Below the pieces are notes generated by a model that was given only the letters and a program-made list of their open reading frames with translations, was not told the origin of the DNA and searched no databases. A program made the position numbers and the translations under genes. A stretch of DNA of 64,000 nucleotides from an uncultured Desulfobulbus sp. (lineage in GTDB: Bacteria; Desulfobacterota; Desulfobulbia; Desulfobulbales; Desulfobulbaceae): the NCBI RefSeq assembly GCF_963664075.1, contig NZ_OY760916.1, positions 3,431,001 through 3,495,000 on the forward strand, written 5' to 3'. How positions within the stretch are numbered: position 1 is the stretch's first letter; every line of letters starts with the position of its first letter. This document shows positions 1 through 9,849 of the stretch, one piece after another.

Positions 1-798
1 CGGCATATCCACACCAAAAAGTACTGTTTTTGCGATAATAACCGCGCCATAAAAAAATGAAATAAAGGAAATAATAAAGCCCATATACAGCCATATTTTC
101 AAAGGAAAGGTGCTAAAACTCGTAATGCCTTCTAGTGCCAAATTCCACAGTTTCCAGCCGTTGAAGCTGGTACGGCCAGCTTTCCTCTCTTCTCGTTGGT
201 ACTCTACAATAGATGTCTTAAAACCTACCCACGCAAAAAGCCCTTTCATAAAACGTTCGCTTTCAGGAAGCTGTTGGAGCGCATCGACGACTTTTCGACT
301 CATAAGTCTATAGTCACCAACATTTTCGGGGATAGTTACTTTAGAAATTTTATTATTCAATTTATAAAAGAGTTTCGCACTCGTTCTCTTTGCAAAGCTA
401 TCAACTGAACGATCAACTCGTTTTGCGACAACGACGTCACTCCCCCTTTCCCAATGTTGAATAAAATCGTAAATGAGTTCTGGAGGATCTTGAAGATCTA
501 CATCTATGGGGATCATTGCATCCCCTCGTGCCTGCTCAAGCCCTGCAGTCAGGGCGGCCTCTTTACCAAAGTTTCGCGATAGATTTATAGCCCTTATAGA
601 GCTATATTTATTTTTTGCGGATATAATTTCCTTCAAGGTATTGTCTTGGCTACCATCATTTACAAAAATAATTTCATAAGGCCGAGCAACCCTTTCGACA
701 ATCGGAACAATCTCTCGCAAGAAACACGAGATGACTTCTTCTTCATTATAGCAAGGACAGATTATAGAAATATCCGGATGATCTCCTTGGCTAATCAT
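1..798 (-). CDS. GtrB-like family 2 glycosyltransferase (partial, runs off the window)
   Basis: The gene begins at the ATG at 798 and is still open at base 1, giving 266 residues without the C-terminus. It has the GT-A fold signatures of polyprenyl-phosphate glycosyltransferases: NDG at residues 47-49 and a DVDLQDP stretch from residue 99 that holds the metal-binding aspartates. A hydrophobic segment starts near residue 235, as in GtrB/DPM1-type enzymes that carry C-terminal membrane helices. The family transfers a sugar from a nucleotide donor to undecaprenyl phosphate on the cytoplasmic face. The next gene upstream encodes a GtrA-type protein, the usual partner thought to flip the lipid-linked sugar. 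The sugar cannot be deduced. Confidence 0.88.
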   Translation of the reverse strand, partial: MISQGDHPDISIICPCYNEEEVISCFLREIVPIVERVARPYEIIFVNDGSQDNTLKEIISAKNKYSSIRAINLSRNFGKEAALTAGLEQARGDAMIPIDVDLQDPPELIYDFIQHWERGSDVVVAKRVDRSVDSFAKRTSAKLFYKLNNKISKVTIPENVGDYRLMSRKVVDALQQLPESERFMKGLFAWVGFKTSIVEYQREERKAGRTSFNGWKLWNLALEGITSFSTFPLKIWLYMGFIISFISFFYGAVIIAKTVLFGVDMP

Positions 799-819
799 AA
801 GAAAAACCCTCCCGAAATT

Positions 820-1188
820 TCACGAATAAACATAACGTTTTCTAGAAAAATAATTAAAGAAAAAAACTATAGCTATAGCGACGCATCGGACCAAGTACAC
901 ATTTAAATCCATACGCATCAAAACAAAAACAATAGCTAGATTCAAAAGAAGGCCAATAACTGTAATCAAATATACCGCCAAGAACTCACAGTAAATATTT
1001 TCTATCTTGACCTTTGAGAATACATAGCCTCTCGTCAAAAAGAAACTCACTCCAAATCCAGCCGAGTACCCAATAATGGTTGCAGCTACATATCCGCACA
1101 AATTCAAATAAACGAGTAGACTGTACAAAGCTAGGTCTACACCTGTTGCTACAATCCCGACGTACAGGAAGGATCTTATTTGCTTCAT
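820..1188 (-). CDS. GtrA-family membrane protein
   Basis: A 122-residue, very hydrophobic protein with about four membrane helices, conserved GtrA features near the N-terminus (GIVATGVDLALYSLL) and a basic C-terminus (NYFSRKRYVYS). GtrA proteins are proposed flippases for undecaprenyl-phosphate-linked sugars in O-antigen or cell-wall glycosylation. An ATG at 1203 is possible, but its GGAG sits directly against the start. The ATG at 1188 has GTGAG six bases upstream and begins with the typical MKQIRSF, so I prefer it. It lies just upstream of the GtrB-like gene on the same strand. Confidence 0.82.
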   Translation of the reverse strand: MKQIRSFLYVGIVATGVDLALYSLLVYLNLCGYVAATIIGYSAGFGVSFFLTRGYVFSKVKIENIYCEFLAVYLITVIGLLLNLAIVFVLMRMDLNVYLVRCVAIAIVFFFNYFSRKRYVYS

Positions 1189-1315
1189 CACGCACTCACG
1201 CATCTCCGCCCTATCACGCAGACATGCTTGCTTGAAGTCCTTTTAGAGAACTCTGAACAAGGGAAAACCACCCACGCTCTTCTCGACACTTATTGAACAA
1301 ATTCAGTAAAAAAAC

Positions 1316-2806
1316 TTACGCAGAGGGAGGAATAAAAAGAATAAAAAGGTTTAAAGGCGGAGACGTGACCCATGTATTATAGGGAATCGACACCGATCCA
1401 ATCTCAACCACGGGCGGCATTCCTCCGGGCACTAAGCTATAGGCTTCCGAACGAGTTTCAGCGACCACCACGGCGCCATTTTGCCGAATAGATGACAAGT
1501 CAACCCAGGGTGACTTTCTTGGATCTGCATCAATATACACACTCGGACGATCGGGGAATTGATAAGCGATATTTCCTGCATACCAAAAGGATCCTATGAC
1601 TGTCTCCACAGGGCTATCAAAATGTTTCTGCCACTGCTGACTCACAGTTGCCGCCAGAACTTCGCCGGGAAAATTGGTTTTTTTGACCCGCCCGGTGAAG
1701 GCAGGCCCCACCAAAGCCACCCCCGCATAGGCAAGCAAGCCGAGACAAAAAAATCCGCCCCAAGCCACGGCAAATCGATTAATTTTGCTTAAGTTCATTC
1801 GATGCTGGAAAAAATACACAAGAGTCACTCCTGAAACGAGAAAGAAAGGTGTCCCCCACATGGAGCGCAGCTTCCAGCCAAAAATCGCAGCCAAGGCAAT
1901 CATTATGAGTGGTGGCCCAAGAGCGATATAAAGTAGAAATACGCTTTTTTCGTTTTGTTTAAGGTGTCGATTTGTAGTGACCTCACCGTTTTTCAAGAAA
2001 ACTAGCAAGATCAGACTTGGGAATAAAATCATCGACTGCCCCACAAGAAATTTCAAAGGGTAGAGCAAATGATTACCAAAAAAACCAAGACTTGCACCAA
2101 CGCGTGCCATACCGTAATGAATAGTGATAAAATCGTTATCCATTGCCCAATGCAGATGCGGCAACACCACGACTAAGGCCACAAAGGCCGCCAACCAAGG
2201 TCCCGGAGTTTTAAGGCAAAAACGAAAGGAGCGCACACTTATGAGCATGGCAAGGATAGCCAATGCCAGAAAGAGAAAACTGTACTTTGATAAAAATCCC
2301 AGGCCAATGCAGACGCCAGCTCCGATCCAGGTTCCATAAGCTTTGTCTCGATTAAGCCCTCTCCAGACCAAAAAAATAGTCAACGCCCAAAAAGGCAACT
2401 GGGCAACGTTCGCATTAAACTCTGGACTGGTATAGTTGTGGTAATAAGCCCCTTCCAAAAGAAGCACAGAAACAAGAGCCAGCGAGGGGCGCAGAATATC
2501 TTTTGCCAGCCCCCACATAGCCCCAAAAGCGACTCCCAGCCAAATTTGACTCAGCAGGTACTGAGCCCAATCTCCACGTCCAGATACGAGGGCGGTAGCC
2601 TCCATGGCCCAAGCTTCCATAGGAGGATGTTTATGATACCCCCACTGCCATGCATGCCCCCAACTCAACCCTTCAATAACATCCAGCGGAAGGTTGGCGT
2701 TAACCAACGTGGGCAGTAACGTCCAAAAGAATATATGAAGGACAACAAAGCCCCCAAATAAAATACCAGGTTTTTCCTGAACCCATTTTTCCAGCTCGAT
2801 ATGCAT
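1316..2806 (-). CDS. GT39/ArnT-type membrane glycosyltransferase
   Basis: A 496-residue polytopic protein of the dolichyl-phosphate-mannose-protein mannosyltransferase superfamily (GT39/GT83, GT-C fold). After the first helix comes a periplasmic loop with an acidic residue (PLDVIEGLSWG) and the typical YHKHPPMEAW stretch. About ten helices and a soluble C-terminal domain follow. Such enzymes use an undecaprenyl-phosphate sugar as donor on the periplasmic side to decorate lipid A, glycans or proteins. Position next to GtrA/GtrB suggests the three form a glycan-decorating set, with GtrB charging the lipid, GtrA flipping it and this enzyme transferring. The acceptor is unknown. Confidence 0.8.
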   Translation of the reverse strand: MHIELEKWVQEKPGILFGGFVVLHIFFWTLLPTLVNANLPLDVIEGLSWGHAWQWGYHKHPPMEAWAMEATALVSGRGDWAQYLLSQIWLGVAFGAMWGLAKDILRPSLALVSVLLLEGAYYHNYTSPEFNANVAQLPFWALTIFLVWRGLNRDKAYGTWIGAGVCIGLGFLSKYSFLFLALAILAMLISVRSFRFCLKTPGPWLAAFVALVVVLPHLHWAMDNDFITIHYGMARVGASLGFFGNHLLYPLKFLVGQSMILFPSLILLVFLKNGEVTTNRHLKQNEKSVFLLYIALGPPLIMIALAAIFGWKLRSMWGTPFFLVSGVTLVYFFQHRMNLSKINRFAVAWGGFFCLGLLAYAGVALVGPAFTGRVKKTNFPGEVLAATVSQQWQKHFDSPVETVIGSFWYAGNIAYQFPDRPSVYIDADPRKSPWVDLSSIRQNGAVVVAETRSEAYSLVPGGMPPVVEIGSVSIPYNTWVTSPPLNLFILFIPPSA

Positions 2807-2884
2807 AGTATTATTGAATTACCACTGAAAGTAAGCTGTTATAATTCCCCTGAAGGCGTATACTTCAAATTGAAACATGCAACT

Positions 2885-4054
2885 CTATTGCTTCCTAAAA
2901 GCTTCATACCATTCCGGAGATTCCGGTTGCTCCTTATGAAGGACATTGCGATGCACCTGCTCCTCGATGATAATATCCGGATGATATTTCTCTATCGCAT
3001 AGTTATAGAGCTCAATTTGTGGCCGAGGAGCCACGAGGAACACCGTCTTTCGAAAATGATGAGGTAAAAATTTTCTCCAACTGGTGTTACCAAAGGAGTC
3101 ATGAAAAACAACTGCAGTCCCATACCCATTTGGATTATACACTGTTAACAGCGCGGTTGGCCCAGTTACAATATCAGGGTCTGTCTCTTCTTCCTGAATT
3201 TCCACTTTAAGTGCTGGAGGGTCAATCTGGATATAATCAATATCCCTGTTTTTCCCATCACCTACAAAGGCTACCAAGTCACCAGTCCAACTCTGTTGCA
3301 CCATTGTACACTCGGAGAGCGGAATAGGCTCTCGTATAGCGGGAAGTTGTTCCCGCACGGCCTCAATCAATGCGCAATACCCATAATAACTTCCTAAAGG
3401 ATTCCAGTGGGTGTCGTTAGAGAAATAGAGGATACCGTCTTTCTTGTGCTCAAGCATTGCCCCTCGGAGGTCCAATCGATGTAGCGCTGCATTTTTCGCC
3501 TGGAGATAGTCCATAAACTGCTCCACACCATCTCTTTTCCTGGCATTTTGCAAAAAATCTGGCAATTTTTCCGGATAAACAACCGCCTTATTTGGGGCAA
3601 TAACCCAAAGATACGCAATCCCCTGCTCTTGGAGCCACTTTTGTTTCCCTTCCTGACTTTCATACAGTCGTGAAGTCTCTTCCTCTGATAGAACTCTAAG
3701 CCCCATAAAATCAGCCAACGCCCCATCCAAAGAGGTAAACAGCCAACCTGTATCTGAGACCACAACACTGTTCGGCCGCCTGTCAAACCAATCACGGATT
3801 ACACCGTTATACCGACGGATAAAGGTATTTCTAAACCCGAAATGATCATCAAACCACTCCGTTGTCTTTTCAGGCCATTCTGCCAATGCCAGACTCGAGT
3901 AGAGGGGCAACTTAGCCATAGGGCGATTTTCATTCTGCAACGGATAAAAATCCCAATGTAAAAATGTCCCAATGCATGGGGCGCTGATTAAAAAAACAAA
4001 AAATAGTATCAAGGGCCAACCGCTTGCACAGCGAGTATGTTCAACAACAGTCAT
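2885..4054 (-). CDS. AlgJ/AlgX-type polysaccharide O-acetyltransferase, SGNH fold
   Basis: 389 residues: an N-terminal signal anchor (about residues 13-31) and an ALGX/SGNH-like catalytic domain. Candidate catalytic residues are D214 and H216 in NDTHW and S320 in FHDSFGN, the layout seen in AlgJ, AlgX and DltD-like proteins. These periplasmic enzymes take acetyl groups exported by an MBOAT partner and put them on an exopolysaccharide. The MBOAT gene ends at 4059, only four bases upstream of this ATG. A longer reading from 4159 would overlap that gene by about 100 bases and moves the hydrophobic anchor inward, so I rejected it. Confidence 0.85.
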   Translation of the reverse strand: MTVVEHTRCASGWPLILFFVFLISAPCIGTFLHWDFYPLQNENRPMAKLPLYSSLALAEWPEKTTEWFDDHFGFRNTFIRRYNGVIRDWFDRRPNSVVVSDTGWLFTSLDGALADFMGLRVLSEEETSRLYESQEGKQKWLQEQGIAYLWVIAPNKAVVYPEKLPDFLQNARKRDGVEQFMDYLQAKNAALHRLDLRGAMLEHKKDGILYFSNDTHWNPLGSYYGYCALIEAVREQLPAIREPIPLSECTMVQQSWTGDLVAFVGDGKNRDIDYIQIDPPALKVEIQEEETDPDIVTGPTALLTVYNPNGYGTAVVFHDSFGNTSWRKFLPHHFRKTVFLVAPRPQIELYNYAIEKYHPDIIIEEQVHRNVLHKEQPESPEWYEAFRKQ

Positions 4055-4058
4055 CGTC

Positions 4059-5570
4059 TTAAAACCTAAAATAAATAAAAGGGTTATGTGTCCCGGAAGC
4101 GAGCGCCATTGCACTGAACAAAAAAACGACACTGACAAGCACAACCCAGAGCACTTCATTCAGATACACAATAAACTGTCGTTTCAAGGACAACTGACAG
4201 AGACGTCTTTTCAAAATCTCAAAGATGGGTGTGGAAAAAACAACCCCAAAAATAATGGCCCAAAGAATATCGCGAGTCCACCAGTCTTGGAGCATTAATG
4301 CAGAGGTTTTCACCGTAGCCCCACCCAACATGGCTTTGAGGAGCACCAATGACTGTGAAAGCGATTCGGTGGCAAACAAAACCCATCCAACCATAACAAC
4401 TAAAAGGGTGTAGCCATGCTGTACTATCAGAGGCAGTCGCTCAAGCGACTTGCGAAGGATACGCCGTTCGAGCACTAAAAAAAAGCCATGGTACAGCCCC
4501 CACGCCACGTACGCCCAATTGGCGCCATGCCAAAGACCGCAAAGAAAAAAAACGGTCACAAGATTGACATTGGTCCTGATCGCCCCTTTTCTGTTCCCCC
4601 CCAGAGGAATATAGAGATAGTCCCGAAACCAGGTTGAAAGAGAAATATGCCATCGTTGCCAGAATTCTCTAACCGACCGTGCAATATACGGGTAGTTAAA
4701 GTTTTCCAAGAACTCAAAGCCAAACATCCGCCCCAGCCCTATAGCCATATCACTGTACCCAGAAAAATCATAATAGATCTGGAGGGTAAAACATAACACA
4801 GCTACCCAGGCCTGTGTCGTTGTAACCTGGTCGGACGGCAATGCAAAAATTGCATCGGCCGCACGGCTAACAGTGTTGGCAATTAACACCTTTTTTCCCA
4901 ACCCCAAGACAAATCGACGAACTCCGGAAGCGAACAGTTGACTGGTTATCTTCCGATGGACTAACTGGTAGGCGATATCACGATACCGCACAATAGGCCC
5001 TGCAACCAATTGAGGAAAAAGCGTAACAAAACAAGCAAAATTAACAAAACTTCTTGTTGCCTTAACGTGCCCTCGATACACATCAATGGTATAACTCATT
5101 GACTGAAATGTGTAGAAACTGATTCCAAGTGGAAGAGCCACCTCCATTACATTTTTCAGCTGCCATCCCATTGGCACTATCGCATTGTAACTATCAACCC
5201 CAAAATTAAAGTACTTAAAGAACCCAAGCAACAACAGGTTGGATGCCAGGGAGAGAACCAGACCACCTCGCTGAAGTCCTGAACGAGGCCCGCCCTCCTT
5301 CAAAACCTTTATATCCCCTTTGGCAAAACCTCCAGAAATCAGTAAACCACAAAAGAAATCAACGCAGGTTGAAACGATAATTATCCAGATAAGCCAACCT
5401 TCACCCCAAAAATAAAAGATCAGGCTAAAGCACAACAAACACACATTGGCTATTTGTCGAAATTTGGTAGCGTGCTTATGCTGTAACGAAACAGGAATAA
5501 ATAACAGATGATAAACAGCCAAGACAAAAGGTAAAAACAAAAATAAAAATATATTTGAGCTAAAAACCAT
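4059..5570 (-). CDS. MBOAT-family acyltransferase (AlgI-like)
   Basis: 503 residues with about ten membrane segments and MBOAT signatures: RWHIS with H308, CGLWHGANW with H348 and YHG with H361; the WHGA histidine is the invariant active-site residue of the family. The protein moves acetyl groups from cytoplasmic donor to the periplasm for the AlgJ-like enzyme encoded directly downstream. I chose the ATG at 5570 because it begins with the typical MVFSSNIFLFLFLPF; an ATG 51 bases upstream would add a non-conserved leader. The pair probably O-acetylates the exopolysaccharide made by the surrounding glycosyltransferases. Confidence 0.9.
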   Translation of the reverse strand: MVFSSNIFLFLFLPFVLAVYHLLFIPVSLQHKHATKFRQIANVCLLCFSLIFYFWGEGWLIWIIIVSTCVDFFCGLLISGGFAKGDIKVLKEGGPRSGLQRGGLVLSLASNLLLLGFFKYFNFGVDSYNAIVPMGWQLKNVMEVALPLGISFYTFQSMSYTIDVYRGHVKATRSFVNFACFVTLFPQLVAGPIVRYRDIAYQLVHRKITSQLFASGVRRFVLGLGKKVLIANTVSRAADAIFALPSDQVTTTQAWVAVLCFTLQIYYDFSGYSDMAIGLGRMFGFEFLENFNYPYIARSVREFWQRWHISLSTWFRDYLYIPLGGNRKGAIRTNVNLVTVFFLCGLWHGANWAYVAWGLYHGFFLVLERRILRKSLERLPLIVQHGYTLLVVMVGWVLFATESLSQSLVLLKAMLGGATVKTSALMLQDWWTRDILWAIIFGVVFSTPIFEILKRRLCQLSLKRQFIVYLNEVLWVVLVSVVFLFSAMALASGTHNPFIYFRF

Positions 5571-5943
5571 AAAAACTACCTTGTGTAGGTTAGCAGACAA
5601 GTGCTCACAATTAGCAAGCAACCAAGATGGATAGGAAGCATTAAAATGCCTTTACTGATATCAATAGCCCATACTGTTTGGCCAATAAAAAGAGGCACCA
5701 TGTGTCTTCTTGCTTGTGCCCCACTTTTGCTCCTCAAAATCAGCCTGTAACCACTCTGAAAGTAACGATGCACCGGATTTTTCCTGGCGCATCTATGCAG
5801 TGACATGTTACAGCGCTATACTAGTTTGATTTCATCTCTAAATTTTATAAAAGTTGTCCCCCACCGGAGCCTCACAACTTCATTATTCTCATTCTGTTTG
5901 TTCACCCCAAAGAAACTGACCTGGATCATAGCCGACATTCGAC
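5571..5943. other. divergent intergenic region, AlgI-like gene / GT4 gene
   Basis: This 373-base stretch separates the leftward acetylation genes from the rightward glycosyltransferase genes, so promoters for both directions should lie here. A minus-strand reading frame of 76 codons (5576-5806) lies inside it, but it has no recognisable domain and no convincing ribosome binding site. I see no clear operator, RNA element or repeat. Confidence 0.4.
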
Positions 5944-7014
5944 ATGCCAACGACATCCGGACAAAAAACAATACTCTGGTGGGGTCGTTTTGACCCTGCC
6001 TATTCAAGAAACGCCATTATATTGCAAGCACTCAACTTGCTTGACTGGAAGGTTAACTTTTTTTTCCCACACATCTCGGCAACTGCTGATATTGAAGCAT
6101 TGTGGGGTGTCCGCGAAAAACCAGACGCTCTCTGGGTCCCTTGTTTCCGGCAACGTGATTACCAGGCAGCAAGACGATTTGCCAAGCGTAGAAAGATCCC
6201 TCTTATCTTTGACCCTTTGATCAGCGCATACGACAAACGTGTTTTTGAATTTGAGAAGGTGAACGCAAACAGCTCAAAGGCCCAAAAACTCAAAGATTGG
6301 GAAACACTAATGTTTTCATCTGCCGATATGGTATTGGCAGACACAACGGCACACAAATCGTTTTTTGAACAAGACTTGGGTGCTTCGCCCAAAAGCTGCT
6401 TTGTTGTTCCGGTTGGGGCCGATCAAAATATATTCCGCCCTCAACCATTTCACCCCCTATCCAGCCCCCCGGAAATTTTATTTTATGGAAGTTTTCTGCC
6501 TCTACATGGCCCTGAAACAATCATTGAGGCTGCCCGACTTTGCCCTACGGCGCATTGGACTTTAATAGGAAACGGAAGTCTCAGAGAAGCCTGCGAGACA
6601 CAAGCAGAAGGACTCTCAAACCTTTCTATCGAATCACCGATTCCTTATTCAGAGCTCCCAGATCGCATCAAACAGGCTGATATTCTACTCGGGATTTTTG
6701 GCACCACACCTAAAGCAGGCCGGGTCATACCAAACAAAGTTTTTCAGGCACTCTCCTGCGGACGTCCGATTGTGACCCGATCATCTAATGTCTACCCCCC
6801 CGAAAGTCTAGAAAAAAACAGCGGGCTGGTCTTTGTAGCGCCAGGCGATTCGAAGGCTTTAGCAAATGCGGTAACACGACTTCTGGCATCGGAAGAAAAT
6901 TTGAAACGATTTGGCAACAATGCACTACAGACATTCAATTCATGCTTTTCTTTTGATAAAATCACCCATGCACTTAAACAGGCATTATCCTCCCTGGATT
7001 TCGACATTCAATAA
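5944..7014 (+). CDS. family 4 glycosyltransferase (GT-B)
   Basis: 356 residues with the two-domain GT-B layout of family 4 (group 1) transferases. The C-terminal nucleotide-sugar domain is clear: VPVGADQNIF, EILFYGSFLPLHGPETIIEA, WTLIGNG and the donor-binding region ending in NKVFQALSCGRPIVTR. The usual E-x7-E motif is partly changed (GTTPKAGRVIPNKVFQALS). First of four consecutive plus-strand genes; the next one starts 20 bases downstream. Probably adds one sugar to the surface polysaccharide; donor and linkage are unknown. Confidence 0.85.
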   Translation: MPTTSGQKTILWWGRFDPAYSRNAIILQALNLLDWKVNFFFPHISATADIEALWGVREKPDALWVPCFRQRDYQAARRFAKRRKIPLIFDPLISAYDKRVFEFEKVNANSSKAQKLKDWETLMFSSADMVLADTTAHKSFFEQDLGASPKSCFVVPVGADQNIFRPQPFHPLSSPPEILFYGSFLPLHGPETIIEAARLCPTAHWTLIGNGSLREACETQAEGLSNLSIESPIPYSELPDRIKQADILLGIFGTTPKAGRVIPNKVFQALSCGRPIVTRSSNVYPPESLEKNSGLVFVAPGDSKALANAVTRLLASEENLKRFGNNALQTFNSCFSFDKITHALKQALSSLDFDIQ

Positions 7015-7034
7015 TTCTTACAATCCATCTCCAT

Positions 7035-8012
7035 ATGCATAAATTTTGTTGTGTTATCTTCTCATTTAATCGTGCAATGCAGTTGGATCTGACGTTACGA
7101 TCACTTACCGAAATGCTCGAGAATCCGCATGTCGCCTACACGGTTATATATGACTGCACCTCGCTCCATAAAAATTCCTACGAGCAACTCATCAGGGAAT
7201 GGACAAATAAAAACATTTGTTTCAAACGGTGTGACCGGCGATATCGTTCCTTCCGGGAAAACTTCAAATACCTTTTACAGGCTGGTAACCTGTACCGATT
7301 CCTCAAAATCAAATCAATGCGAACACGCTTTGATAATTTTAAAGAATTGGTCGAAGAAACAATTAGGGAATCAAAAGCCCCTTTTACTTTTTTCAGCACA
7401 GACGACCAGTACCTCTTCAAATCGACGTACATTCCTGAAAAAGCTCTCCAGTGCATTGCAGATGACCCGACAAATGTCAGCTTCCGACTCGGCATGAGTG
7501 ACCGACTCAAAAATGAACGGGCTCTCCCCGAAAAAATAAAGGTAAATCGACTGGATTATGACGAAAATGAATATCAGGGGACACTACTGACCTGGGATGC
7601 CCGTGACCCAAACGCAACAAAACTCTGGGAATACAGCTTTAATGTAGATTTTCAAATCTATCAGTCCGATGCGTTACTCGACTTCCTCTCGCCAATTCTC
7701 TATCACATCCCGACCACTCTGGAGTATGCGGGGCTGCGAGTTGCTCGAAAAAATGATCGTTTTCGAAAATTGATCGGAACCACAGAGAAAACGATTATTG
7801 GCATGCAACTTAACCTCGCTCAAACCCTTGTTAACAACGTAGCCGCGAACTTTTCCCTGGACGCACTCAGCTCACTGTATACCCAAGGGTACCGCCTCAC
7901 TATTCCGAAAGAACAGCTTACAGACATTGATTGGCTATTTATGCCACAAACTCTTTTCTTTTATAAAAAGTCACAACCTGACACCATTTTCGAGTTCAAG
8001 GATATTGCATAG
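7035..8012 (+). CDS. putative GT-A (family 2-like) glycosyltransferase
   Basis: 325 residues, not a close match to any family I can name with certainty. The N-terminus (CCVIFSFNRAMQLDLTLRSL) resembles the nucleotide-binding strand of GT2 enzymes, and STDDQ near residue 120 sits where the metal-binding DxD would be. It is flanked by a GT4 gene 20 bases upstream and a CgeB-like gene that starts directly after its stop codon. That context supports a role in glycan assembly. Membrane segments are absent, so it should act in the cytoplasm. Confidence 0.6.
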   Translation: MHKFCCVIFSFNRAMQLDLTLRSLTEMLENPHVAYTVIYDCTSLHKNSYEQLIREWTNKNICFKRCDRRYRSFRENFKYLLQAGNLYRFLKIKSMRTRFDNFKELVEETIRESKAPFTFFSTDDQYLFKSTYIPEKALQCIADDPTNVSFRLGMSDRLKNERALPEKIKVNRLDYDENEYQGTLLTWDARDPNATKLWEYSFNVDFQIYQSDALLDFLSPILYHIPTTLEYAGLRVARKNDRFRKLIGTTEKTIIGMQLNLAQTLVNNVAANFSLDALSSLYTQGYRLTIPKEQLTDIDWLFMPQTLFFYKKSQPDTIFEFKDIA

Positions 8013-9032
8013 ATGAAAATACTGCATGTTGCCAATTTTTCACATCTCGACGCCCGCACTTTTCATTATGCATGCGACCGAAAATTGAATAATGCTTTGA
8101 CTCGTAACGGCCACTGTGTCTTCGACTTTAGCTATCGTGATATTGCGCGCGCCCAGGGCTTATTTAAGCACACCAAGTGGGGCATTCCCAAAATGAACAA
8201 GCAGCTCATTGATAGAGTCTCCTCTTTCAGGCCAGACCTTCTACTTTTGGCGCATAGCGAGCTCATCACCCTGGAAACCCTGCAGACAGTCCGCAATAAA
8301 TTTCCCTCCATGGCTGTCGCCATGTGGTATGTCGACGGACTTTGCTACCCTGAGCGAATAGCCTTTATCAAAAAACGTCTTCCCTTTCTTGATGCCTTCT
8401 TTGCCACCACGGCGGGATCAGATCTCGCCGCACTTAAAAGGCCTCAGCTCCAAGTTGCCTACATCCCCAACCCGGTCGATCCCACCATCGAAACGGGCAA
8501 AAACTTTGAAAATGACCATTTCACAACTGACTTTTTCTATTGTGGAAGGGACCACAAAGAACCGGAGCGACGAGACTTTCTCCTTGCGCTCGCCCAAAAA
8601 CTCGACTACCTCAGCACTGAATTCCGAGGCTGCCTCAATCAACCTGGCGCTTTTGGCGCAGACTACACCGACCTTCTTCAAACAAGCAAACTGGGCCTCA
8701 ACTATAGTCGCAGAAATGATGTAAAATGGATGAGTTCTGATCGGCTGGTTCACCTCACCGGCAACGGCATCCTCACCTGCTGCCCGAGGGTCCCAGGGCT
8801 AGACACGCTTTACCATGACGATGAAGTTATCTACTTTAACGGCCTAGACGACCTGCTCGATAAAATTCGCTTTTACCATCTACATGATGACAAACGCAAA
8901 ACCGTTGCCCAGGCTGGCTGGAAACGAGCACACGAATCATTTAATGCCGACCGAATTACCCGTTTTATGATTGAAAATATTTTCAGAACCCCTTACACGG
9001 CCCCCTATGAATGGCTCGAAGAGGTCTATTAA
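8013..9032 (+). CDS. CgeB/DUF3880-like glycosyltransferase
   Basis: 339 residues of the GT-B type. The N-terminal half contains MKILHVANFSHLDAR and the WYVDG segment; the C-terminal half has FFYCGRDHKEPERRDFL, then DLLQTSKLGLNYSRR and DRLVHLTGNGILTCC, the pattern of the CgeB-type glycosyl_transf_1_2 domain. The ATG follows the preceding stop codon immediately, so the two genes should be translationally coupled. Family members add sugars to spores, S-layers or polysaccharides; here a role in the polysaccharide locus is inferred. Confidence 0.75.
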   Translation: MKILHVANFSHLDARTFHYACDRKLNNALTRNGHCVFDFSYRDIARAQGLFKHTKWGIPKMNKQLIDRVSSFRPDLLLLAHSELITLETLQTVRNKFPSMAVAMWYVDGLCYPERIAFIKKRLPFLDAFFATTAGSDLAALKRPQLQVAYIPNPVDPTIETGKNFENDHFTTDFFYCGRDHKEPERRDFLLALAQKLDYLSTEFRGCLNQPGAFGADYTDLLQTSKLGLNYSRRNDVKWMSSDRLVHLTGNGILTCCPRVPGLDTLYHDDEVIYFNGLDDLLDKIRFYHLHDDKRKTVAQAGWKRAHESFNADRITRFMIENIFRTPYTAPYEWLEEVY

Positions 9033-9281
9033 ACAATTTTACGGCTGCCCCTAAACAGCTCTCCCGCTCGAAGCGCTGATAGTTTTTACTTTGAGCCCTC
9101 TGCATTTCATATTCCTAGAAATTTCTTCAGTAATGGAAGATTGCAAGGCCTGTATTTACATGTTAACTTATGCCAATTTTCTTTTCACAGCCCTACGATT
9201 TATTACTAGAAGCTAAAAGTAGCAACAACGATTATTTTTGTTCACCCGCGCTGTCTTCGGCAGACCAAATAGACTTTGAGC

Positions 9282-9794
9282 ATGAATCCGCAATTTGATC
9301 CAATCATCTATGAAGGCGGCAAAAAACTTCCCCGCATTAATCGTAAAGTCAAATACCTCCTGCGCTTATTCAATGCAGGAATCCGCTTATCCCGCCCTTT
9401 CCTCCTCCAATCACTGGGGTATTCTGCCAAGGTCGATATCCGGCAAGGTATTAACTTCACATCGGGACAGGTGTTTTGCGAAGGGAAAGCCGCTTTAAGC
9501 GACACTTTTTTCGTCGATTATGCGCCAGTATATATTGGAGAAAATGCTGGCTTTTCATTCCAAAATACAGTGGTAACCTCTACCCACGACCCGCTTGATC
9601 GTGACAGAGTCCTAACTCAACCGATTTACTTAGAACGAAATGTTTGGATCACCACCAATGTCACCATCCTTGGCGGTGTTCGCATCGGAGAAAACAGCAT
9701 TATAGGTGCCGGGAGTGTCGTCTGTAGAGATATCCCCCCCAACGTTTTTGCCGCAGGCAATCCCTGCAAACCGATTAAGCCCATCACTCCCTAA
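9282..9794 (+). CDS. hexapeptide-repeat acyltransferase
   Basis: 170 residues forming a left-handed beta helix. Late coils are typical of maltose/WbbJ-type O-acetyltransferases: the STHDP catalytic-His segment, VWITTNVTILGGVRIGENS, IIGAGSVVCRDIPPNVFAAG and NPCKPIKPI. The family moves acetyl from acetyl-CoA to a sugar hydroxyl or amine. I use the ATG at 9282; a TTG at 9276 would add two residues. About 250 bases separate it from the preceding gene, so it may have its own promoter. It faces another hexapeptide acyltransferase across 55 bases. Confidence 0.82.
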   Translation: MNPQFDPIIYEGGKKLPRINRKVKYLLRLFNAGIRLSRPFLLQSLGYSAKVDIRQGINFTSGQVFCEGKAALSDTFFVDYAPVYIGENAGFSFQNTVVTSTHDPLDRDRVLTQPIYLERNVWITTNVTILGGVRIGENSIIGAGSVVCRDIPPNVFAAGNPCKPIKPITP

Positions 9795-9849
9795 ACTGTG
9801 AAGGAGCTCATAGCTCATGAACGGGGCTTTGCCAACGAGAAGTGTTGTG

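Noticed and set aside
5576..5806. 76-codon minus-strand reading frame before the MBOAT gene
   Set aside because: No domain, no ribosome binding site; probably promoter region or a remnant.
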